Origin: Methanomassiliicoccus sp.
GTDB lineage: Archaea; Thermoplasmatota; Thermoplasmata; Methanomassiliicoccales; Methanomassiliicoccaceae
Reading direction: 5' to 3'
Assembly: GCA_033485155.1 (NCBI GenBank)
Contig: JAWQJJ010000008.1
Location: 96,046-160,045 of the forward strand
DNA length: 64,000 nucleotides
A program made the translations under genes and the position numbers. Under the pieces are notes generated by a model, which saw only the letters and a list, made by a program, of their open reading frames with translations, was not told the origin of the DNA and ran no database searches. Of the stretch, positions 57,191 through 64,000 are shown piece by piece; the stretch's first letter is position 1; every line of letters starts with the position of its first letter.

Positions 57191-58426
57191 TTGAACAATG
57201 ATCTCGTTACTTTAGCCATGAATGGTGGGACTTTTCGACAGCAAGGTTATGCTCAGGAATACTTTGGAAAATCTCTTAGAGACGTCCGAGAGTCAGATAT
57301 TCAGGTAATCATTGACCAAAAATATGAAGAAAGTTTGACTTTGGAATTCAAAGCGATTGCATCACTTGAGCACCCCGCAGAACTTGGAAAAGAGATATCG
57401 GCCTTTTCCAACTCCTCTGGTGGACTATTGATTGTGGGGCTTTCTGAAAGGGAAGAAAATGGTGGCAAGAGTAGGATTGCTGCTCGAATCGATTGGAATC
57501 CAAAGAAAGCATACACCAAAGAATGGTTTTCCCAAAAAATAATCGCTGGTATTCAGCCGCATATCAATGATTTAGATTTTATTTCCATGCAATCGGACAA
57601 TGGGGCGGGAAACATATTCATTGTAGATGTCCCGGCCAGTGCATATAGTCCTCACATGTCATGTTGTGACGATCATCAATATTACGAGAGGATCGGAGCG
57701 AGGTCCGTTCCCATGGAGCACTACCAGGTCGATTATCACTTTGGACGCCGTTTGAGGCCGGACCTTATTCCCCAAGTTTCCATTGAAGATTGCATTGGAC
57801 CTCGTACTTTCAAGCTAGCTTTCAGAATAAGGAATGATGGCAGGGCGCTTGCTAAATGGCCCTTTATGAAGGTTGAGTTTTTTGGTTGCCCGATTGATGA
57901 TGTGGGCATCGAACTAAGGACACATGAAAAATTTTTCAATTCTGATTACTCATCAAATAGGCCGTTCGTTCAGTTTATGTCTTCTGAGGTTGCCATCTAC
58001 TCATCCAGCACTATGGATTTGTTTAATGCGTATCCATTTACGACCCAAGAGAGGTTCGTTATTAGGGTAAGCGTTAGTGGTGAAAATGTAGTTTCAAAAA
58101 CGTTCTATGGGTTTATCTATGTCCCAGATGCCCTGATGAAGCTAAAGGCCGGTCAAAAAATCATCAAGCTCGAACTTATTTCTGAGGAAAGACCGGAGGA
58201 CATTGTAGATCATTTCACGAAGATTGCATCATCAATTCCGATAGAAGAATTCAATCGGGATAAGATAAAAAGAAGGCAGTCATTTATCTGGCTATTCAAG
58301 GCAGCTCTGTTCCCTCAAGAGAGCGATGAAGAGATTGATAAAAGGGTCGATAGAAATTACGAACCTGAAGATGCCTCCAACCCCGATAATCATTCGTCAG
58401 AGGAGGATACATCTCAAGTTCTGTAA
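57191..58426 (+). CDS. Schlafen/AlbA_2-domain protein
   Basis: 411 residues. The N-terminal 180 residues match the AlbA_2 domain: YEESLTLEFKAIASLEHPAE, then KEISAFSNSSGGLLIVGLSE, and YERIGARSVPM. The rest is a beta-rich region of unknown fold with an acidic tail. Such proteins include nucleases and defence or regulatory factors. TTG 57191 or ATG 57218 is the start. AT-rich codon use suggests recent acquisition. Confidence 0.78.
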   Translation: MNNDLVTLAMNGGTFRQQGYAQEYFGKSLRDVRESDIQVIIDQKYEESLTLEFKAIASLEHPAELGKEISAFSNSSGGLLIVGLSEREENGGKSRIAARIDWNPKKAYTKEWFSQKIIAGIQPHINDLDFISMQSDNGAGNIFIVDVPASAYSPHMSCCDDHQYYERIGARSVPMEHYQVDYHFGRRLRPDLIPQVSIEDCIGPRTFKLAFRIRNDGRALAKWPFMKVEFFGCPIDDVGIELRTHEKFFNSDYSSNRPFVQFMSSEVAIYSSSTMDLFNAYPFTTQERFVIRVSVSGENVVSKTFYGFIYVPDALMKLKAGQKIIKLELISEERPEDIVDHFTKIASSIPIEEFNRDKIKRRQSFIWLFKAALFPQESDEEIDKRVDRNYEPEDASNPDNHSSEEDTSQVL

Positions 58427-58454
58427 ATTTAAAAAGGGGGCCAGAGGTTACTTG

Positions 58455-58652
58455 TCATCCAGTCCTCCGGCGCTCCTCAACCTTCCGCATCACCTCCTCC
58501 TGGCCGACACTAAAGAAATTATCCAGGGCGATGTCGGTTATCTCCGACTTATTGATGCCAAGGATGCGATAGAACTTCTCCAGCCGTTCGGCCTGACGTG
58601 AAGTGATTCGGACTTGCAGGACGACGACTTTGTTTTTCGCCTCGGAGATCAT
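58455..58652 (-). CDS. Ribbon-helix-helix DNA-binding protein A
   Basis: 65 residues: a beta strand VVVLQVRITSRQAERLEKF, then the helix-turn-helix GINKSEITDIALDNFF. Paralogous to the upstream gene, which it overlaps by 4 bp (ATGA). Likely regulator or partition/accessory factor of the element. Confidence 0.8.
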   Translation of the reverse strand: MISEAKNKVVVLQVRITSRQAERLEKFYRILGINKSEITDIALDNFFSVGQEEVMRKVEERRRTG

Positions 58653-58840
58653 CGCGCCTCCCTCCGTTGACGGACCATCGTAACGATTTCTTCCGACGGT
58701 CTCGAAAGGAAGAGATCAAAGGCGAGGGCCACGACCTCAGACTTATGACAACCCTTGATACGGTCCAGCTTGGTCAAGGCGATCTCCTGAGCCACAGGCA
58801 ATCGGACCTTGACGACCCTCTCTCCCCTGCTCTCGGCCAT
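58649..58840 (-). CDS. Ribbon-helix-helix DNA-binding protein B
   Basis: 63 residues from ATG 58840: ERVVKVRLPVAQEIALTKL, then GCHKSEVVALAFDLFL. A TGATG overlap couples it to the upstream membrane microprotein. The two tandem RHH genes may form a heteromer. Confidence 0.8.
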   Translation of the reverse strand: MAESRGERVVKVRLPVAQEIALTKLDRIKGCHKSEVVALAFDLFLSRPSEEIVTMVRQRREAR

Positions 58841-58956
58841 CACGTCGACCGCCCCCTTCTCCTGATCCGTTCGGCAACGATGACCACGAGCGAGAGGGAG
58901 AGCATCACCAGGACGGTGAACACCAAGGAGAACCACACGTGCTCCCAAGTGTTCAT
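58840..58956 (-). CDS. 38-residue single-span microprotein
   Basis: MNTWEHVWFSLVFTVLVM and on to a basic tail RIRRRGRST: one span with positive-inside tail. Overlaps the RHH gene start by one base (TGATG). Upstream of it the sequence is AT-poor with CCCCGAAG; no strong ribosome site. Confidence 0.55.
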   Translation of the reverse strand: MNTWEHVWFSLVFTVLVMLSLSLVVIVAERIRRRGRST

Positions 58957-59011
58957 ACCGAACCCCCGAAGTAAGGAAAAGAGGCGGCCAAAAAGAGTTC
59001 TTTCTGCCGCA

Positions 59012-59602
59012 TCAGGTTTTCGCCCCCTCAGTATATAAAGAGGGAGACCCCCCTTTATTGGCCGCCGCCTTCCGTCGACGTAAGGTCCGCTCGGAAGCCT
59101 TATCGTTCGAGACCGGAGGCCGACCTAGCTTCTTGCCCTCCGACTTCGCCCGGGCGATACCGTCCTTCACTCTCTCGCGGATGATCTCCCGTTCGTACTC
59201 CGCGAAGGCGAGGAGTATGTTCTGCTGTAGCCGTCCGCTCGGCGTGGTGGTATCGATGAGCTGATCCGTACAGACCAAGCCGACCCTGGCGGCGTTCAGC
59301 TCGTCATTGAGGACGACGAAGTTAGCAATCGAACGCATGATCCGATCTAGCCTAACAATCAATATTGCGTCGAACTCGTGACGGAAGGCCGCTTTCATCA
59401 TCGCTTCGAGCGCTGGCCTGTTCGCATCCTTGCCGCTCAGCCGGTCCACGAACTCACCGGCGATCTCGTATCCCCTCGCCTGGGCGAAGGCCCGGAGCTT
59501 TATGAGCTGAGTCTCCGGGTCCTGCCGTTCGCGGTCTCCTTCGTTCGTAGCCTTCTTATCTGACTTGGGAGTGGAGACCCTGGCGTAGAGAGCGGCCTTC
59601 AT
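59012..59602 (-). CDS. Serine recombinase (resolvase/invertase type)
   Basis: 196 residues. Catalytic Ser in LYARVSTPKSD, DRLSGKDANRPALEAMM, ILIVRLDRIMRS, and GRLQQNILLAFAEYEREIIRERVKDG. The C-terminal DNA-binding part is short (KLGRPPVSNDKA, then a basic end). It could resolve multimers or catalyse inversion. Coupled by 4 bp to the upstream membrane ORF. Confidence 0.92.
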   Translation of the reverse strand: MKAALYARVSTPKSDKKATNEGDRERQDPETQLIKLRAFAQARGYEIAGEFVDRLSGKDANRPALEAMMKAAFRHEFDAILIVRLDRIMRSIANFVVLNDELNAARVGLVCTDQLIDTTTPSGRLQQNILLAFAEYEREIIRERVKDGIARAKSEGKKLGRPPVSNDKASERTLRRRKAAANKGGSPSLYTEGAKT

Positions 59603-59763
59603 CGTTCATCCCTCCTGGAGAGTGGAGGCAGGAGGACTAGCGCGGTCGGAAGAGGTGCAGGTTCCTTCATCCTCTGCCGGATGGCTAACGCTAGGAACAG
59701 AGGAGAGGCAACCAGGACCAGGAGGACCGAGAGAACCCTTAGAGCAGACCCTTCAACGGGCAC
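59599..59763 (-). CDS. Possible 54-residue membrane protein
   Basis: From GTG 59763: one hydrophobic segment (LRVLSVLLVLVASPLFLALA) then a Pro/Leu-rich end. Overlaps the zinc-ribbon gene upstream and the resolvase start (4 bp). The frame extends to 59922 but that part is shadowed by the zinc-ribbon gene. Confidence 0.45.
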   Translation of the reverse strand: MPVEGSALRVLSVLLVLVASPLFLALAIRQRMKEPAPLPTALVLLPPLSRRDER

Positions 59764-59873
59764 CCGCAATGACAGCAACGCGGGCTCCTGCGCCCCTTCA
59801 GCTTCTCCACATTGACTTCGTTCGGCGTTCCACAAACCTCGCACATTATCAGGACCACGTTGAGAGGTTCCAT
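59739..59873 (-). CDS. 44-residue zinc-ribbon microprotein
   Basis: MEPLNVVLIMCEVCGTPNEV, then CCHCGC: two Cys pairs 18 residues apart. ATG 59873 follows AGAGGG. It lies between the initiator gene and the resolvase. Confidence 0.6.
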   Translation of the reverse strand: MEPLNVVLIMCEVCGTPNEVNVEKLKGRRSPRCCHCGCPLKGLL

Positions 59874-59918
59874 CAATCCCTCTTTGTCGGTAATCCCGTC
59901 TTCTCGGCCTCGGCCAGA

Positions 59919-60950
59919 TCATCCGAACATCACCCCCGGGTCGTTGATATTCCTGTCTGGAGCGGCCGCCTTGGAGCCCTCCACGCTACCCTGTAACTTA
60001 TCAAGGGCTTCCTTGGCCTTGGCCTTCAGCTCGATACCGTTGATGACCGCTACCCGCTCCATCCCATCCTTGGAGAGCGACAGCGCTTCGACGATGAGCT
60101 TCAAGTCTTCAACGAGGTCGACCATCGTTGTCTTGATGGTGAGGACTTCCCCAGGCAGGTCGAGAAGGATTTGAGCGTGTTCGATGGAGTCCGTTTCCTC
60201 TTCGCTTCGCCCGCCGCTGTTGGAGGTCCAGACCTTGCCGTCCTTGGACTTCATGAAATACTTCTCGGCAACGCCCTTCATTAATGCCGGATTATCGATA
60301 CCGATGTGCCGTTGCCAGTCAGTGAGTTCAGGAATCCCCAACTTCCAGCCCATGTTCTTTTGCATGAAGCCAGATATCTCCATGCATGCGAGGGCGGCTA
60401 TCTCCTCATAGCGAGGAAGCTCGTCGGCGGTCAGGTCCATCTCCGGAGGGTAGATGTATAGCGTGGTCAGACCTCCAGGAGCGAAGGATTGTTCTAGCTC
60501 CACCGTAACGAACTTGTTCTGATATGGTACCTGGCCCCAGGACCGTTCGATGTTGCGGTACCGTCTTCCTCGCTTGTAGATGAACTGAGTGTCGCCTTCC
60601 TTGACGACGTTCAATCTGAACTTCAAATGGTGAACGTTAGCGGTCGGAACCTTGGCGAGATTCTCCGAACATTGCGTTACACCCCTGGCGTTAATTTGCT
60701 CCGAACTCCGAACATAGAGGATATCCAGCTCAGGACCGCGAGGCCCCTTCTCATAGAGTACCGGCTTCTCCTTGCCCGGAATCCGCTTGATGAAGTTCCC
60801 TTCCTCCAAAGCCTTCGCATGTTCGCTCACAGTCGATCGCTTGAGGTCAAGGAGCTTAGCCACGCTGGCCTGACACTTCCCTTCCGCTAAGTGAGCGTAT
60901 ATCTTTAGGCGGGTCTCGCGGGTGGAGAGGGGTTTTACGGGGGTGCTCAT
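59919..60950 (-). CDS. Winged-helix putative replication initiator/regulator
   Basis: 343 residues. An N-terminal wHTH (TRETRLKIYAHLAEGKCQAS, VAKLLDLKRSTVSEHAKALE) precedes a central beta-rich region (about 100-230) without a known motif and a helical C-terminus. ATG follows GGAGG. The upstream 60971-61124 region and the 5' part of the gene carry copies of ATGTTCGGA, so the protein probably binds them. Replication initiator is inferred from iterons beside the gene; an autorepressor is the alternative. No Walker or rolling-circle motifs are seen. Confidence 0.65.
   Translation of the reverse strand: MSTPVKPLSTRETRLKIYAHLAEGKCQASVAKLLDLKRSTVSEHAKALEEGNFIKRIPGKEKPVLYEKGPRGPELDILYVRSSEQINARGVTQCSENLAKVPTANVHHLKFRLNVVKEGDTQFIYKRGRRYRNIERSWGQVPYQNKFVTVELEQSFAPGGLTTLYIYPPEMDLTADELPRYEEIAALACMEISGFMQKNMGWKLGIPELTDWQRHIGIDNPALMKGVAEKYFMKSKDGKVWTSNSGGRSEEETDSIEHAQILLDLPGEVLTIKTTMVDLVEDLKLIVEALSLSKDGMERVAVINGIELKAKAKEALDKLQGSVEGSKAAAPDRNINDPGVMFG
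60664..60715. repeat. Two further iterons inside the initiator gene
   Basis: TCCGAACAT at 60664-60672 and 60707-60715, with an adjacent half copy at 60700-60706, inside the coding frame. Autogenous control or an extended origin is suggested. Confidence 0.6.
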
Positions 60951-60970
60951 CTCCCCCCTCCTACATGGTG

Positions 60971-61124
60971 ATGTTCGGAGCTATGTTCGGAATTTGCGGA
61001 AAGATTTGGAAAACTCCGAACATAGCGCTTAGCCAGCATATGTTCGGACATGTTCGGAGCTATGTTCGGAATGGACAGATTTGTACCCGAACTCCGAACA
61101 TAGGAATTACCTAACTCCGAACAT
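60971..61124. repeat. Iteron cluster, putative replication origin or operator
   Basis: The 9-mer ATGTTCGGA occurs five times forward (60971, 60983, 61040, 61050, 61062) and three times as TCCGAACAT (61015, 61093, 61116) within 154 bp, mostly extended to TATGTTCGGA. Spacings of 10-12 bp put neighbours on one helix face. It lies directly upstream of the wHTH initiator candidate. Confidence 0.8.
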
Positions 61125-61194
61125 GCGGGACAGGGCGTCGACGCCCTTATTCCGGAGGAAGCCGAGCAAGCTAGGCCGGGCTTCAAGGGGCACC

Positions 61195-61668
61195 TCAAAG
61201 CCTCGCCCCCGCGATCACGCTCTTGATTGTCTCCGGACTGAGGACGAAGGCCGCTTGCCCGTTCAACGTTCCGACGCGACGGACGAACGGCAGGTATCGA
61301 ACCATGTGTATCGATTCCCGGCTCCCGAAGTGCCTGCCGTGTTCTTCCCTGACGTCGTGAATAGCTTCAATGGCGGTGAACTTGCTGAGCTTGATGCAAG
61401 AGTCCAGCATGAGCCGTTGCTTCAGGTCCAGGCCCTCAAGCATGGCTGGCTTCTGGACCGCTGGCTTGCATTCCAGTAACGCCTCCGTCTCGATGTTCTT
61501 CCTTGAAAGCATCACCAGGAAGTTTACCACCTTCCCGATCTCCAGGGCGTCCATGCCTTCCTTTTTCAGACCGTTCATTATCTGGATGGCGTCCGAGTAA
61601 CAGGGGTCCTTTAGGGGGTTCTTGTTGAGCGAGGGAAAAGTAACGGGGGCCTCAATGGATTCGTCCAT
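61195..61668 (-). CDS. 157-residue hypothetical protein
   Basis: ATG 61668 overlaps the methyltransferase stop (TGATG) with GGAGGCG eight nt upstream; 61674 is also open. Mostly helical, with a possible C-terminal winged-helix end (RRVGTLNGQAAFVLSPETIK). Last gene of the right-hand operon, ending near the iterons. Confidence 0.65.
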   Translation of the reverse strand: MDESIEAPVTFPSLNKNPLKDPCYSDAIQIMNGLKKEGMDALEIGKVVNFLVMLSRKNIETEALLECKPAVQKPAMLEGLDLKQRLMLDSCIKLSKFTAIEAIHDVREEHGRHFGSRESIHMVRYLPFVRRVGTLNGQAAFVLSPETIKSVIAGARL

Positions 61669-62123
61669 CAGCATCGCCTCCGGTAGATGGCCACCATCGA
61701 CGGGAACAACGCTGGGTCAGCTTGCCTTCCGCTCTCATCGATGAAGCGAACCCTCCCCCTCAAGAACCGAACTTCAGCCTTCCCCCATACCCATTCATGG
61801 AACCACTCGGTATCCACTCTGGCCGGTAGAAGGCAGACAACGATCTCAGCTTCCTTCAAGCTGGACTCGTAAGCCTTCCGGATCCACTTGATGATCTCCC
61901 TTCCATACGGAGGATTCATCCAGCAACGCCCGGCCCACTCCTTAGCCAGTCCGTCATCCTCCCTGGTGAAGTATCGGGAGCACTTGGCGTTCAAGGGAGT
62001 GGCGCAGACGTCCAGGTTCAGGCTGAACTCTTCATCCAGCCTCCAGAACAGCGACCAAGGAGTACCCCACTCCGGAGTTTTCGAGGAGGTCATGGCTGCT
62101 CTCTCGTTCTCAGACAGAGCCAT
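61668..62123 (-). CDS. Phage-type DNA N6-adenine methyltransferase
   Basis: 151 residues: EWGTPWSLFWRLDEEFSLNL, LDVCATPLNAKCSRY, EDDGLAKEW and the catalytic CWMNPPYGREIIKW (NPPY). It matches the small Dam-like family found in phages and plasmids. It may protect the element from restriction. One-base overlap with the upstream gene. Confidence 0.9.
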   Translation of the reverse strand: MALSENERAAMTSSKTPEWGTPWSLFWRLDEEFSLNLDVCATPLNAKCSRYFTREDDGLAKEWAGRCWMNPPYGREIIKWIRKAYESSLKEAEIVVCLLPARVDTEWFHEWVWGKAEVRFLRGRVRFIDESGRQADPALFPSMVAIYRRRC

Positions 62124-62236
62124 CAAGCATCACGCCCCTTGAACCGGCGCTGAACTCCTCGTATCGTAAGCCTGGCGGGCAGGACGAAAAAGAGTTCAAA
62201 CCGCCACACGATCTTGTTGAGGAAGTGAGCGGTCAT
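62123..62236 (-). CDS. 37-residue microprotein
   Basis: MTAHFLNKIVWRFELFFVLP and a basic tail; perhaps membrane-associated. TGATG overlaps at both ends support translation. Confidence 0.55.
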   Translation of the reverse strand: MTAHFLNKIVWRFELFFVLPARLTIRGVQRRFKGRDA

Positions 62237-62478
62237 CATTCATCCCCCACTGGTTCGAACACCTGGCCGTCCGGCCTCCGGATGAAGTCCGGACAGGGAA
62301 CTTTCGTTTCCTCTCGACCGGCGAACCGACGCTTAGTGCATCGGTCCCAATGCCCGTTGTAACGAGAGCAATGGCACTTCCTCTCTTCGTCGTGGCAGAA
62401 AGCGCAATGCATCTTCCGTATGCGGACCTTGTGAACGCCTACTGCCTCGATAACGCTGGCCAGCTTGGAGAGCTTCAA
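62236..62478 (-). CDS. 80-residue Cys/His-rich protein
   Basis: TTG 62478 is preceded by GGGGGAGGTG and overlaps the upstream stop (TTGA). Contains CAFCHDEERKCHCSRYNGHW and further Cys: a likely zinc-binding fold, perhaps nucleic-acid binding. Confidence 0.65.
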   Translation of the reverse strand: MKLSKLASVIEAVGVHKVRIRKMHCAFCHDEERKCHCSRYNGHWDRCTKRRFAGREETKVPCPDFIRRPDGQVFEPVGDE

Positions 62479-62735
62479 ATCGAACACCTCCCCCGGCATC
62501 CATCCTTCACTTCCTGCGCTGGCTTGGAAAAGTCTCTTTGATTCAGCCTCGCCCGTTCGATGATCTCCCGCTGATGCTGAGGAAGCTCACAGAACTTGAG
62601 AGCCCTCCTGGTTGGGTTGGCTTGATATTCTCTAAGCGACTCTTCGCCCTCGTGCTCGAGGATGAAAAGCTCAAGGGCGATTTGGTCCTCTTCCGCTTCC
62701 GTCCTCGGCTTCATGGGAACGGGCGGCCGCACCAT
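62475..62735 (-). CDS. 86-residue charged protein
   Basis: Acidic helical product (KPRTEAEEDQIALELFILEH, LPQHQREIIERARLNQRDF) with a Cys-containing tail. Start ATG 62735 or GTG 62732. Unknown function. Confidence 0.6.
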   Translation of the reverse strand: MVRPPVPMKPRTEAEEDQIALELFILEHEGEESLREYQANPTRRALKFCELPQHQREIIERARLNQRDFSKPAQEVKDGCRGRCSI

Positions 62736-62779
62736 CGCCTCAAGGCGAAGGTAAGCTTCGGTGCAAGCTGAGGTGTCGG

Positions 62780-63028
62780 TTATACTAACACCTCCTGTCG
62801 CGTGTTCTTAGGACGGTTAAGCCCACTCTCGGCCCTCGGCCGCATCTTTCCTAGCGATCGACCGTCAACGAAGCCGGTAGAGGCGGCAAAGCGTTTGCAC
62901 GGCGGGCAGGAGTCGCAACTGTCGCCTCTGCACCTCTTGGTCATGTCCCGGCATGCCTCGATCTCCTTGCCGTCGCCGTCGATGAATTGACAGCCCTCGC
63001 AACAGTCGTCAAAGGGTAGATCGCTCAA
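62780..63028 (-). CDS. 82-residue Cys-rich protein
   Basis: Nine Cys in the first half (DDCCEGCQF, CRDMTKRCRGDSCDSCPPC), suggesting two zinc sites or a redox role. TTG 63028 follows GGGGGT. First gene of the right-hand operon, next to attR. Confidence 0.65.
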   Translation of the reverse strand: MSDLPFDDCCEGCQFIDGDGKEIEACRDMTKRCRGDSCDSCPPCKRFAASTGFVDGRSLGKMRPRAESGLNRPKNTRQEVLV

Positions 63029-63135
63029 GAGATTACCCCCGAGCTAAGAGGTCCGTATTCGTCGATTCGAGTCGCCTGATTTGATAAGGAAAAAAATTGG
63101 TCCCTGAGGTCCGAGCCAGTAAAGAGCCAGAGAGG

Positions 63136-63169
63136 AATAACCATTGCATTCGTGCGGCTCGCTGGATTG
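63136..63169. repeat. Right attachment site (attR)
   Basis: Identical to 51457-51490 over 34 bp. Beyond it, CGCGCTCAACCCAG (about 63187-63200) resembles the integrase end next to attL. Confidence 0.9.
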
Positions 63170-63325
63170 ACACACAGATATTTCGTCGCGCTCAACCCAG
63201 CCATCTTAGGTTTTTACCAATCGTGTCGCATCTTTCTGCCCCTTTCTATGCCACTATAATCTTAGCGAATTCTATGGGCGGCTATATCAACGATGAGAGA
63301 GAAGGGTGGGTGACGGTGATGTGAG

Positions 63326-63472
63326 ATGTTGTGTCCAAGATGCGGAGCATCGAATCCGTCGGGAGTTACGTCCTGTTCATTCTGCGGGTGCTTATTTACT
63401 GGAAAGGTCAAACCCATAGGAGATAAGTTCTCCAAGAAGGATGATGAGCAAACATCCGATTGCAAGAATTGA
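63326..63472 (+). CDS. 48-residue zinc-ribbon microprotein, second copy
   Basis: MLCPRCGASNPSGVTSCSFC, then GCLF and a Lys/Asp-rich tail. About 70% identical to the N-terminal 24 residues of the 12558 gene. GGTGAT lies five to nine nt before the ATG. Confidence 0.6.
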   Translation: MLCPRCGASNPSGVTSCSFCGCLFTGKVKPIGDKFSKKDDEQTSDCKN

Positions 63473-63959
63473 TGGGCATACCAGATGATCACTGCATGGA
63501 TGGTATTTGGGGAATTTAAAAATCCATGCAATGAACGAATTCCCCTACGATGTGATCCTCGATTAAGGTTGTGATTGATTCCTGGTATGGTAGAACGGGG
63601 TCGATCAGTAACTGGCTTGAACAAAATATTCAAACAGAATATCATTTCTGAAATCAGGAACTCATCCCGATGTTTTTTGCATTCATGCGCTCCAATCGGA
63701 GATTAATGAAATGTACACAATATTCAGAACCATCGGCGGCGAACCTCGATTGATCAGTGTTGTCGGGCCAGATGAACGACCGTTGAATTATCTCTCTTCC
63801 CATGTGTACTGCAAAGCTTATTCAAAGCTCTCCGATAATACCTAATTATTATCTGGCCATTATCATTATCGCGATTAATATTAATAAACATGTCTTTAAG
63901 TCCTAATCCAATGGATTTTGCAACAGGTTTGGAGGGTAAACCCCTCCGGATGACATGAG
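63473..63959. repeat. Intergenic with diverged copy of element repeat
   Basis: About 490 bp. The part from 63640 to 63790 aligns with 56955-57105 in patches (ACTCATCCCGATGTTTT against ACTCATCCAGATGTTTT, and a 21-mer at 63768-63788). An AT-rich promoter-like stretch follows (63840-63900). No gene. Confidence 0.5.
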
Positions 63960-64000
63960 ATGGGTAACATGAATTTCAAGAGAAGCAAGCTAACCGGATC
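63960..64000 (+). CDS. Start of a gene cut by the window end
   Basis: ATG 63960 opens MGNMNFKRSKLTG and runs off the end. A GGAGGG/CCCCTCC-like inverted repeat (63931-63947) lies just upstream. Only 13 codons are visible, so this is tentative. Confidence 0.35.
   Translation, partial: MGNMNFKRSKLTG

Larger units (their letters stand above)
51457..63169. mobile_element. Integrated element, about 11.7 kb, bounded by 34-bp direct repeats
   Basis: Exact 34-bp repeats at 51457-51490 and 63136-63169 enclose an integrase, a resolvase, a putative replication initiator with iterons, an adenine methyltransferase and many overlapping small genes. The target is the upstream region of ychF rather than a tRNA. 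No capsid or packaging gene is seen, so a plasmid-like integrative element fits best. The 53.3-58.4 kb cargo is clearly more AT-rich than the flanks. Confidence 0.88.

Noticed and set aside
63262..63645. 127-residue minus-strand ORF and the similar one at 12503-12724
   Set aside because: Both are antisense shadows of the zinc-ribbon genes: the plus-strand frame has the CxxC pattern and conserved residues.

Overview
The window comes from a methylotrophic, H2-dependent methanogenic archaeon of the order Methanomassiliicoccales (Methanomassiliicoccus-like, GC-rich). The first 9.3 kb hold a pyrrolysine (Pyl) system: an N-domain-less pylS and an amber tRNA, followed by three methylamine methyltransferases, each interrupted by one in-frame UAG exactly where Pyl sits in the Methanosarcina enzymes. 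Archaeal markers elsewhere agree: Kae1, uS15, eL15, fibrillarin, a family B DNA polymerase, a RecJ-like DHH nuclease and a geranylgeranyl reductase.

Layout. 1-9.3 kb: pylT-pylS, a candidate methylamine permease with a winged-helix protein and a micro membrane protein, mttB-mttC, mtbC-mtbB, and the divergent mtmC-mtmB. A TATGCATACA-type motif recurs in the promoters of all three methyltransferase operons. 9.5-17 kb: a low-density accessory stretch with small membrane proteins, zinc ribbons, a decayed gene, a surface protein and a zinc-ribbon/transglutaminase-like protein. 17-26.4 kb: housekeeping genes (glutaredoxin-like, kae1, recJ-like, rps15, nudix, flpA, hsp20, IMPase-nadK, JAMM, glmU/glmM-like). 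26.6-33.3 kb: a translationally coupled polyphosphate operon: ppk1, a CHAD-phosphoesterase-HD fusion, ppx, and a LigD-type 3'-phosphoesterase. 33.5-51.4 kb: tRNA-Leu, a reductase, two MFS transporters (one with a divergent MarR regulator and repeated operators), a 1308-residue REC-PAS-GAF histidine kinase, flavodoxin, TauE, a ThiI-like protein lacking its PP-loop, eL15, polB and ychF.

51,457-63,169: an integrated mobile element of about 11.7 kb bounded by a perfect 34-bp direct repeat in front of ychF. It carries a tyrosine integrase, a serine resolvase, a winged-helix putative replication initiator beside eight copies of a 9-bp iteron, a DNA N6-adenine methyltransferase, ribbon-helix-helix proteins and many overlapping micro-ORFs. 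An AT-richer cargo segment (about 53.3-58.4 kb) holds a papain/C39-like cysteine-protease candidate, a coiled-coil membrane protein and a Schlafen/AlbA_2-domain protein. The last two share a promoter-proximal repeat. A diverged copy of cargo intergenic DNA and an integrase-tail-like sequence lie beyond the right repeat, suggesting that this site has been used more than once.

The cargo segment and the iteron/initiator region are the best candidates for undescribed biology. The polyphosphate fusion operon is the most unusual chromosomal arrangement.
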